From positions 62,001-126,000 of the forward strand of contig NZ_KQ948777.1 in assembly GCF_001514205.1 (NCBI RefSeq): a DNA stretch of 64,000 nt, given 5' to 3'. The DNA comes from Streptomyces griseoruber. Its GTDB lineage: Bacteria > Actinomycetota > Actinomycetes > Streptomycetales > Streptomycetaceae. How positions within the stretch are numbered: position 1 is the stretch's first letter; each line of letters begins with the position of its first letter. Shown here piece by piece: positions 17,835 through 24,761 of this stretch. The position numbers and the translations under genes are program-made. The notes beneath the pieces are model-generated. The model was not told the origin of the DNA, made no database searches, and was given only the letters and a program-made list of their open reading frames with translations.

Positions 17835-19184
17835 GTGCCGCCGTCCGTCCCGTCGCTGCCGCGACGCGTCGCACGCATACTGCGTACCTCACTCTTCGCG
17901 CAGGTCGCCTGCGCGCTCGTGCTCGGCATCGTCGTCGGAAAGCTGTGGCCCGGCGTGGCCACGGACCTCCAGCCGCTCGGCGACGGTTTCACCCGGCTCA
18001 TCAAGACGATCATCTCGCCGCTGGTGTTCTGCGTGGTCGTCGTCGGCATCGCCAAGGCCGGTGACCTCAAGGCGTTCGGCCGGATCGGGCTCAAGGCCCT
18101 GATCTGGTTCGAGGTCGCCAGCACGCTCGCCCTGATCATCGGGCTGCTCGCCGCCAACGTCGTCCAGCCCGGCTCGGGCATGAACGTCGACCCGTCCACC
18201 CTGGACACCTCGGCGGTCGACGCCAAGACGGGCGGCGGCTCACTGCCCTCGACGACCGAGTTCGTCGTGAACGCGCTGCCCACCAGTTTCATCGGTGCCT
18301 TCGCCGAGAACTCCCTGCTCCAGGTGCTCATCCTGGCGTGTCTGGTGGGCGCCGCGCTGCTGCACCTCGGGCACACGAAGGTGCCGCAGGTGCTGCCCGC
18401 GATCGAACAGGCCCAGGAGATCATCTTCGCGATCGTCGGCTTCGTCATGCGACTGGCACCGATCGCGGTGTTCGGCGCGATGGCCGTCCTGATCGGGAAC
18501 TACGGGCTCGGTGTCATCGAGACCTACGCCAAGCTGATCATCCTGTGTTACGCGGCGGCGGCGTTCTTCATCGCGCTGCTGGCCGTGGCCCTGCGCCTGG
18601 TGACCGGGCTCAGCCTCTGGAAGTTCCTGCGCTACATCCGTGAGGAGATGCTGCTCGCGCTCGGCACCGCCTCCACCGAGGCCGTCATGCCGCGGGTGAT
18701 GCAGAAGCTGCGCAAGGCGGGCGCCCGCGACGACGCCGTGGGTCTCGTGCTGCCCACCGGCTACTCCTTCAACCTCGACGGCGCCTCGCTGTACCTGTCC
18801 ATCGGCACGCTGTTCATCGCCCAGGCCGTGGACGTCGATCTGAGCCTCGGGCAGCAGATCACCGTGGTCCTGGTGCTGATGCTGACCAGCAAGGGCATGG
18901 CGGGCATCCCCGGTTCGGCCTTCCTCGCCCTGTCCGCGACGGCGTCCTCGCTGGGCGCCATCCCGGCCGGCGCCGTCGCCCTGCTGCTCGGGGTCGACCG
19001 GATCATGGACTCGATGCGGGTCGTCACCAACCTCCTCGGCAACTGCGTCGCGGTCTTCGCGGTGTCCCGCTGGGAGGGGGCGCTGGATCTGGGCCGGGCG
19101 AAGAAGGTGCTGGACGGCGAGGTCGTGGTGGAGGCTGAGGGGACGGCGGCGGAGAAGGAGGCGTCGGCGCCGGTCGCCCAGTAG
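17835..19184 (+). CDS. dctA: C4-dicarboxylate:cation symporter DctA
   Basis: 449 residues, polytopic. It belongs to the dicarboxylate/amino acid:cation symporter family: SFNLDGASLYL (hairpin and TM7 region) and TSKGMAGIPGSAF near residue 360 are diagnostic. It imports succinate, fumarate or malate with protons or sodium. GTG 17835 was chosen because AAGGAG lies five bases upstream; the longer open frame has no homology. The C-terminal tail is hydrophilic and acidic. It is followed by a convergent marR gene with a hairpin between them. Confidence 0.93.
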   Translation: MPPSVPSLPRRVARILRTSLFAQVACALVLGIVVGKLWPGVATDLQPLGDGFTRLIKTIISPLVFCVVVVGIAKAGDLKAFGRIGLKALIWFEVASTLALIIGLLAANVVQPGSGMNVDPSTLDTSAVDAKTGGGSLPSTTEFVVNALPTSFIGAFAENSLLQVLILACLVGAALLHLGHTKVPQVLPAIEQAQEIIFAIVGFVMRLAPIAVFGAMAVLIGNYGLGVIETYAKLIILCYAAAAFFIALLAVALRLVTGLSLWKFLRYIREEMLLALGTASTEAVMPRVMQKLRKAGARDDAVGLVLPTGYSFNLDGASLYLSIGTLFIAQAVDVDLSLGQQITVVLVLMLTSKGMAGIPGSAFLALSATASSLGAIPAGAVALLLGVDRIMDSMRVVTNLLGNCVAVFAVSRWEGALDLGRAKKVLDGEVVVEAEGTAAEKEASAPVAQ

Positions 19185-19211
19185 CTCGGTTGTGCCGGTT
19201 GGCGGGCGGCT

Positions 19212-19248
19212 GCGGGTGGTGCGTGGCGATCAACCCCCACGCACCCGC
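19212..19248. terminator. Hairpin between convergent dctA and marR, probable bidirectional terminator
   Basis: A contiguous 9-base stem (GGTGCGTGG at 19218-19226 with CCACGCACC at 19237-19245) can extend to GCGGG/CCCGC through a small bulge. It sits between the stops of dctA and the opposing marR gene. No U tract follows, which is usual for Streptomyces terminators. Confidence 0.55.
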
Positions 19249-19273
19249 GGTCGCCCGTCGACCGTGGCGCCCC

Positions 19274-19726
19274 CTACCCGCAGCGCCTGTCCGGCACCCC
19301 GTCCACCAGCGTGTCCAGCAACCCTCCCAGCACCTCCCGCTGCTCCCCCGACAGCGGAGCCAGAATCTCCCCGGCCGCCGACCGCCGCGCCCCGCGCAGC
19401 TTGCGCAGCGCCTCCCGGCCGTCGTCGGTGAGCTCGATCCGGATCACCCGGCGGTTCGTGGGGTCCGGCACCCGCCGCACCTTGCCGCCCGCCTCCAGTC
19501 CGTCGACCAGCGTCGTCACCGCGCGCGGGACCACCTCCAGGCGCTCGGCGAGATCGGCCATGCGCGGCGGCGAGCCGTAGCACGCCAGGGTGCGCAGCAG
19601 CCGGGACTGGGCCGGGGTCACGCCGAGGCCGCACTGCTCGATGTGCCGCTTCTGGATCCGGTGCACGCGGCGGGTGAACCGCAGCAGTTGCTCGGCGAGC
19701 ACGCTGTCGGAATCGGGGGTGGTCAT
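19274..19726 (-). CDS. MarR-family transcriptional regulator
   Basis: 150 residues with the winged-helix MarR fold: the recognition region reads MADLAERLEVVPRAVTTLVDGLEAGG and the wing is VRRVPDPTNRRVIRIELT. It is divergent from the ABC exporter at 19820, and the 93-base intergenic region contains a 25-base palindrome. By analogy with many MarR/exporter pairs it probably represses both genes and is relieved by a ligand the pump exports. The ligand is unknown. Confidence 0.92.
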   Translation of the reverse strand: MTTPDSDSVLAEQLLRFTRRVHRIQKRHIEQCGLGVTPAQSRLLRTLACYGSPPRMADLAERLEVVPRAVTTLVDGLEAGGKVRRVPDPTNRRVIRIELTDDGREALRKLRGARRSAAGEILAPLSGEQREVLGGLLDTLVDGVPDRRCG

Positions 19727-19750
19727 ACGGGAACAATATCAGGATGCCGT

Positions 19751-19783
19751 TCATTGTGAGTATAGGTAACAATGAGCTATGGT
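19751..19783 (+). promoter_or_regulatory. Promoter of the ABC exporter with overlapping MarR-type operator
   Basis: The palindrome at 19751-19775 has 7-base arms TCATTGT and ACAATGA, 11 bases apart. It overlaps a plausible promoter: -35 TTGTGA at 19754-19759 and -10 TATGGT at 19778-19783, spacing 18. A repressor bound here would block the exporter promoter and could also affect marR itself. Confidence 0.6.
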
Positions 19784-19819
19784 CAGCTCGACCCACCTGC
19801 TCACCTCCCGTAGGAGCCC

Positions 19820-21622
19820 ATGCACCCCGACAAACCAGAGTCCTGGATCCCGTCCACCGACGCCGAGGCCCAGCCCCGGCAGGTCCGCCGCATCGTCGGC
19901 CTCTTCCGTCCCTACCGCGGCCGGCTCGCCGTCGTGGGCGTCCTCGTCGGCGCCTCGTCGCTGGTCTCCGTCGCCACACCCTTCCTGCTGAAGGAGACCC
20001 TCGACGTCGCCATCCCCGAGGGCCGTACCGGGCTGCTCAGCCTCCTCGCCCTCGGCATGATCCTCAGCGCGGTGCTCAGCAGCGTCTTCGGCGTCCTGCA
20101 GACACTGATCTCCACCACCGTCGGCCAGCGCGTCATGCACGACCTGCGCACCGCCGTCTTCGGCCGGCTCCAGCGCATGTCCCTGGCGTTCTTCACGCGT
20201 ACGCGTACCGGCGAAGTGCAGTCCCGCATCGCCAACGACATCGGCGGCATGCAGGCCACCGTCACCTCCACGGCCACCTCCCTGGTCTCCAACTTCACCA
20301 GCGTGGTCGCCACGATCATCGCGATGATCGCCCTCGACTGGCGGCTGACCGTCGTCTCCCTGCTCCTGCTGCCGGTCTTCGTCTGGATCAGCCGCCGCGT
20401 CGGAAACGAACGCAAGAAGATCACCACCCAGCGCCAGAAGCAGATGGCCGCCATGGCCGCCACCGTCACCGAGTCGCTGTCGGTCAGCGGCATCCTGCTC
20501 GGCCGCACCATGGGCCGCGCCGACTCGCTCACCCGGTCCTTCGCCGACGAGTCCGAGCAACTGGTGGACCTGGAAGTGAAGTCCAACATGGCCGGCCGCT
20601 GGCGCATGGCCGTGATCACCATCGTCATGGCCGCGATGCCGGCGGTCATCTACTGGACGGCCGGAGTGGCCCTCCAGTTCGGCGGCCCCGACGTCTCCCT
20701 CGGCACGATCGTCGCCTTCGTCTCGCTCCAGCAGGGCCTGTTCCGCCCCGCCGTCAGCCTGCTCGCCACCGGCGTGCAGATCCAGACCTCCCTCGCGCTC
20801 TTCCAGCGCATCTTCGAGTACCTCGACCTGCCGATCGACATCACCGAGCGCACCGACCCGGTCCACCTCGACCAGGTCAAGGGCGAAGTCCGCTTCGAGA
20901 AGGTCGCGTTCGCCTACGACGACCAGGGCGGGCCCGTGCTCGACGGCATCGACGTCACCGTCCCCGCGGGCGGAAGCCTCGCCGTCGTCGGTCCGACCGG
21001 TGCCGGCAAGTCCACGCTGGGCTACCTGGTGCCGCGGCTGTACGACGTGACCGGCGGCCGGGTCACCCTCGACGGCGTCGACGTCCGCGACCTCGACTTC
21101 GACACCCTCGCCCGCGCGGTCGGCGTCGTCTCGCAGGAGACGTACCTCTTCCACGCGACGGTCGCCGACAACCTGCGCTTCGCCAAGCCCGACGCCACCG
21201 ACGAGGAGCTGTACGCGGCCGCGCGCGCGGCGCAGATCCACGACCACATCGCCGCCCTGCCCGACGGGTACGACACGGTCGTCGGCGAGCGCGGGCACCG
21301 TTTCTCCGGCGGTGAGAAGCAGCGCCTGGCGATCGCCCGCACCATCCTGCGCGATCCGCCGGTGCTGATCCTCGACGAGGCGACGAGCGCCCTGGACACC
21401 CGCACCGAGCGCGCCGTGCAGGAGGCCATCGACGCGCTCTCCGCCAACCGCACCACGCTCACCATCGCCCACCGGCTGTCCACCATCCGCGGTGCCGACC
21501 AGATCGTGGTCCTCGACGCGGGCCGGCTGGCCGAACGGGGGACGCACGAGGAGCTGCTGGAGCGGGACGGGCGGTACGCGGCCCTCGTGCGGCGGGACGC
21601 CAGCCTGGAGCCGACAAGATGA
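19820..21622 (+). CDS. ABC exporter (homodimeric type), putative drug/metabolite efflux
   Basis: 600 residues with an N-terminal six-helix membrane domain (about residues 30-320) and a C-terminal ATPase domain. All ATPase motifs are canonical: Walker A GPTGAGKST, signature FSGGEKQR, Walker B LILDEATS, switch histidine IAHRLS. A single gene with complete motifs suggests a homodimer. It is controlled by the divergent MarR-type regulator, a common arrangement for efflux pumps. ATG 19820 is preceded by TAGGAG. Confidence 0.93.
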   Translation: MHPDKPESWIPSTDAEAQPRQVRRIVGLFRPYRGRLAVVGVLVGASSLVSVATPFLLKETLDVAIPEGRTGLLSLLALGMILSAVLSSVFGVLQTLISTTVGQRVMHDLRTAVFGRLQRMSLAFFTRTRTGEVQSRIANDIGGMQATVTSTATSLVSNFTSVVATIIAMIALDWRLTVVSLLLLPVFVWISRRVGNERKKITTQRQKQMAAMAATVTESLSVSGILLGRTMGRADSLTRSFADESEQLVDLEVKSNMAGRWRMAVITIVMAAMPAVIYWTAGVALQFGGPDVSLGTIVAFVSLQQGLFRPAVSLLATGVQIQTSLALFQRIFEYLDLPIDITERTDPVHLDQVKGEVRFEKVAFAYDDQGGPVLDGIDVTVPAGGSLAVVGPTGAGKSTLGYLVPRLYDVTGGRVTLDGVDVRDLDFDTLARAVGVVSQETYLFHATVADNLRFAKPDATDEELYAAARAAQIHDHIAALPDGYDTVVGERGHRFSGGEKQRLAIARTILRDPPVLILDEATSALDTRTERAVQEAIDALSANRTTLTIAHRLSTIRGADQIVVLDAGRLAERGTHEELLERDGRYAALVRRDASLEPTR

Positions 21623-21685
21623 CAACAGTCAAGCCTATGACAGGTTATGCCGGGTTTATGACGATATGAGCGTTACCGTGCCCGC

Positions 21686-22540
21686 ATGCAGATGAACACT
21701 CCGCCACGGAGCACGATTCGACTGACGCGCCGGGGCCGTCTCGCCCTCATCGCGACCGGAGCCGTCGTGGCCGGTACCGCCGTGGCGGTGCCGCTGCTGA
21801 GCACGGAGCACAAGGCGCCGGAGGCGCCGAAGAAACCCACCGCCCTGGTCATCCCGGAGGGCTGGCGCGCGAGTCAGGTCTACGAGGCCGTCGACAAGGC
21901 CCTCGCCCTGCCCGCCGGCACGACCAGGAAGACGCTGCCCCGGGCCGGCCTGAAGCTGCCGGCCGACGCCGACGGCAACCCGGAGGGCTACCTCTTCCCG
22001 GCGACGTATCCGCTGGATGGGAGGACGACGCCCCAGGCGCTGCTGGCCTACATGGTCGACACGGCGAACAAGCGGTTCAACGGGGCACCGGTCACCGCGG
22101 GCGCCCAGCGCAACGCGATGAACGTCTACCAGGCCGTCACCATCGCCAGCCTGGTGCAGGCGGAGGCCGCCACCAAGGCGGACATGGGGAAGGTGGCCCG
22201 GGTCGTCTTCAACCGGCTGGAGCGCGGCATGCCGTTGCAGATGGACTCCACCATCAACTACGCGCTGAACCGGTCCACGGTGCGGACCACGGAGAGCGAC
22301 ACCCGGATCGAGAGCCCCTACAACTCCTACCAGCGCATGGGGCTGCCGCCGACGCCGATCGACAACCCCGGCGAGGAGGCGATGCACGCCGCCCTCAGCC
22401 CGACGCCGGGCGACTGGCTGTACTTCGTCACGGTCAAGCCCGGCGACACCCGTTTCACCGCGAACTACCAGGAGCACGTGCGCAATGTGGCCGAGTTCAA
22501 CCGGAACCGGCAGAGCGCGTCGGCCAAGGCGGCCGGCTGA
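21686..22540 (+). CDS. mltG: Short MltG-type endolytic murein transglycosylase
   Basis: 284 residues with one N-terminal membrane anchor (about residues 17-40) and an extracytoplasmic YceG/MltG domain. The catalytic segment reads TIASLVQAEAATKADMGKVARVVFNRL, with the conserved glutamate in QAEA; the downstream motif SPYNSYQRMGLPPTPIDNPG is diagnostic. MltG cleaves nascent glycan strands. It is shorter than the usual actinobacterial MltG, lacking a long cytoplasmic region, so it may be a second, specialised copy. It stands alone between the exporter and the convergent flavoprotein gene. Confidence 0.85.
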   Translation: MQMNTPPRSTIRLTRRGRLALIATGAVVAGTAVAVPLLSTEHKAPEAPKKPTALVIPEGWRASQVYEAVDKALALPAGTTRKTLPRAGLKLPADADGNPEGYLFPATYPLDGRTTPQALLAYMVDTANKRFNGAPVTAGAQRNAMNVYQAVTIASLVQAEAATKADMGKVARVVFNRLERGMPLQMDSTINYALNRSTVRTTESDTRIESPYNSYQRMGLPPTPIDNPGEEAMHAALSPTPGDWLYFVTVKPGDTRFTANYQEHVRNVAEFNRNRQSASAKAAG

Positions 22541-22552
22541 CACGAGGGGACG

Positions 22553-23650
22553 TCAGGCGGCGGCCGACTCCGGCTCGGGCTCCCCGGCCCCCTCGGCCAG
22601 CAGCCGTCGGATGTCCCGTACGGCCGCCCGGCCCGCCCGGTTGGCGCCGATGGTGCTGGCCGAAGGCCCGTAGCCGACCAGATGGATCCGCGGATCGGCG
22701 GCCACGCGGGTGCCCTCCAGCCGGATCCCGCCGCCCGGACCACGCAGCCGCAGCGGCGCGAGATGGTCGATGGCGGCCCGGAAGCCCGTCGCCCAGAGGA
22801 TGACGTCGGCGTCCACACGGCGGCCGTCGTCCCACTCCACGCCCTGCGGGGTGATCCGGTCGAACATCGGGAGCCGGTCCAGGACCCCGTCCGCCAGCCC
22901 CTGCCGGATCGCGTCGTTCAACGGCAGCCCCGTCACCGAGACCACGCTCTTCGGCGGCAGCCCCTGCCGCACCCGCTCCTCCACCAGCGCGACCGCCGCA
23001 CGGCCCGCCCCCTCGTCGAACGGTCCTTCGCGGAACACCGGCGGACGCCGGGTCACCCAGGTCGTGGCGGCGGCGTACGGGGCGATCTCCAGCAGATGCT
23101 GTGTACCGGACGCCCCGCCGCCCACCACGACCACCCGCTGCCCGGCGAACGCCTCGGGTCCCGGGTACCGAGCCGTGTGCACCTGCCGCCCGCGGAAGGT
23201 CTCCTGCCCCGGATAGCGCGGCCAGAACGGCCGGTCCCAGGTGCCGGTCGCGTTGATCAGCGCCCGCGTCGACCAGGTGCCGTCGGAGGTCTCGACGAGC
23301 AGCCGTCCACCGGACCCCTCGCGCACGGCCCGTACGTCCACCGGACGCCGTACCCGCAGGTCGAAGGTCCGCTCGTAGGCGGCGAAGTACGCGGAGATCA
23401 CCTCCGACGACGCCCGCGCCGGATCGGCCCCCGTCAGCTCCATGCCCGGCAGCGCGTGCATCCCGTGCACCTTGCCGTACGTCAGTGAGGGCCACCGGAA
23501 CTGCCAGGCGCCGCCCGGACCGGGCGCGTGGTCCAGCACCACGAAGTCGCGCTCCGGCTCGAACCCGGTGCGCCGCAGGTGATACGCGCCGGCCAGTCCG
23601 GCCTGGCCTGCGCCGATCACCACGACGTCGACCTCACGTATGTCGTTCAC
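22553..23650 (-). CDS. FAD-dependent flavoprotein monooxygenase (CzcO-like)
   Basis: 365 residues with two dinucleotide-binding motifs, VIGAGQAGLAG at the N terminus (FAD) and VVVGGGASGTQHLL near residue 170 (NADPH), plus the ATGF motif (LWATGFRAAIDHL) near residue 295. This is the layout of class B flavin monooxygenases and CzcO-like proteins. The substrate is unknown. It is divergent from yjbQ with 65 bases between the starts. Confidence 0.87.
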   Translation of the reverse strand: MNDIREVDVVVIGAGQAGLAGAYHLRRTGFEPERDFVVLDHAPGPGGAWQFRWPSLTYGKVHGMHALPGMELTGADPARASSEVISAYFAAYERTFDLRVRRPVDVRAVREGSGGRLLVETSDGTWSTRALINATGTWDRPFWPRYPGQETFRGRQVHTARYPGPEAFAGQRVVVVGGGASGTQHLLEIAPYAAATTWVTRRPPVFREGPFDEGAGRAAVALVEERVRQGLPPKSVVSVTGLPLNDAIRQGLADGVLDRLPMFDRITPQGVEWDDGRRVDADVILWATGFRAAIDHLAPLRLRGPGGGIRLEGTRVAADPRIHLVGYGPSASTIGANRAGRAAVRDIRRLLAEGAGEPEPESAAA

Positions 23651-23715
23651 GCCTCCACCAACAGTGCGGGCCGGGCGGATCTTCCCCGGACCGGTCCGTG
23701 GGCCAGGATGGTGGC

Positions 23716-24138
23716 ATGTCAGACGCGTTCACCACCCGAGTACTGCACATCGCCTCCGGCACCCGGGAGCGGGTCGTCGATCTCACCCAGGACTGCGAGG
23801 CCTTCCTGCGGGAGGCCGCCGGCGACCGTGACGGCCTGCTGAACATCTTCGTCCCGCACGCCACCGCCGGAATCGCGGTGATCGAGACGGGTGCCGGCAG
23901 CGACGACGACCTCCTCGCCGCCCTGCACACCCTCCTCCCCGCCGACGACCGCTGGCAGCACCGCCACGGCAGCCCCGGGCACGGCCGCGACCACGTCCTC
24001 CCGGCCTTCGTCCCGCCCCACGCGACCCTGCCGGTCGTGGCCGGGAGGCTGGAGCTGGGCACCTGGCAGTCGGTGTGCCTGGTCGATACGAACAAGGACA
24101 ATCCTCGTCGGCAGGTGCGGTTGTCGTTCCTTGCGTGA
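23716..24138 (+). CDS. YjbQ-family protein (UPF0047, secondary thiamine-phosphate synthase-like)
   Basis: 140 residues covering the full YjbQ/UPF0047 fold: NIFVPHATAGIAVIE near residue 42, the HGRDHVLPAF loop, LGTWQSVCLVDTN and C-terminal RQVRLSFL. E. coli YjbQ has weak thiamine-phosphate synthase activity, but the family's physiological role is unsettled. The start ATG 23716 follows a short spacer. A second fragment of a yjbQ-type 3' end occurs at 27802-27858, on the far side of a rearranged region. Confidence 0.9.
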   Translation: MSDAFTTRVLHIASGTRERVVDLTQDCEAFLREAAGDRDGLLNIFVPHATAGIAVIETGAGSDDDLLAALHTLLPADDRWQHRHGSPGHGRDHVLPAFVPPHATLPVVAGRLELGTWQSVCLVDTNKDNPRRQVRLSFLA

Positions 24139-24278
24139 CGAGGGTGGCGACTGTAGGTCTCAAGTCCGGCCGCGCCAAACGAGTCTGGCCTCGGTGTGCC
24201 CAAGTCCACGGGCGCCGGCCGCCAGCGCGGTGGCGGGTACGGCCACAGCCCGGGCGCGCCGGAGCGGCGCGAGCGGGC

Positions 24279-24311
24279 TCGGCGCAGATGTGGGGCGGTG
24301 TTGCTGCTGTC
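24279..24311 (-). pseudogene. Fragment of a SpoIIE-type ATPase domain (C-terminal motif only)
   Basis: On the minus strand these 33 bases encode DSSNTAPHLRR, followed directly by Ala, identical in protein to the G2-box-proximal motif near the end of the SpoIIE/ATPase protein at 29018-32050, but with several synonymous differences. Flanking codons do not continue the match. It lies downstream, on the same strand, of the SpoIIE gene at 24762-27296, which itself lacks an ATPase domain. Confidence 0.55.
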
Positions 24312-24541
24312 GGTCGCCGAGAACATCGCCCTGAGCACCCGGTATCCGCGCCGCGCCGGACTGATCTCCTGGTGGCGCCACCTCGTCAGCCTTGTCCGCC
24401 AAGGCTTGCCGACGGACCACCCCTTGTCCGCATGGTGCACGACATCAGTGGCGAGGAACTGGCTGACCACGGCCCCACCACGGCCCCCGGCCGAGGGCCC
24501 GGCCGTCCTGGCCCTCGGCGGCGTACAGCGGGCAGCACCAG
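24311..24541 (+). pseudogene. Degraded sugar ABC transporter ATPase gene (internal fragments)
   Basis: Bases 24313-24339 are identical to 32431-32457 of the intact ATPase gene, and similarity continues to about 24380 (protein VAENIALST, RRAGLISW). Further pieces match downstream parts of the same gene: VRMVHDIS at about 24425-24450 resembles ARLVHDIV, and PAVLALGGVQ at about 24500 resembles PAVLTLDAVR. The frame is broken and most of the gene, including Walker A, is missing, so it cannot be functional. Confidence 0.75.
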
Positions 24542-24736
24542 GCGGTCACCGTGCGCGAGCCGCTGTCCCTGCAGGGTCGGCAGACCGTTGACGAGTTCAA
24601 CCGAGCCTTCTCCGGCCGTTCGGCCAGCGGACATGTAGTCCCCTGCCACATCACTACGGCCGCCGACAGGGACAGTTCCAGGACCTGGGACCCGTCGGGT
24701 TACCAGGGGGCGTACCGGAAGATCTGGGGCAGGTGA
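24533..24736 (+). pseudogene. Degraded substrate-binding lipoprotein gene (C-terminal fragment)
   Basis: The last 60 or so codons closely match the end of the intact lipoprotein at 34841-36004: REPLSLQG, DEFNRAFSG, and the terminus WDPSGYQGAYRKIWGR against WDPAGYRQAYRTIWGR. Only the C-terminal sixth remains; signal peptide, lipobox and ligand-binding lobes are absent. It directly follows the ATPase fragments, with the permease gene wholly missing, so an internal deletion joined the first and last genes of the operon. Confidence 0.8.
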
Positions 24737-24761
24737 CAGCGGCGTCGGAGAGCCTGCTGCC

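Noticed and set aside
15231..23650. Secondary-metabolite gene cluster because of the ABC pumps, MarR gene and FAD monooxygenase
   Set aside because: No core biosynthetic enzyme (polyketide synthase, peptide synthetase, terpene synthase or lanthipeptide enzyme) is present in or near the interval.
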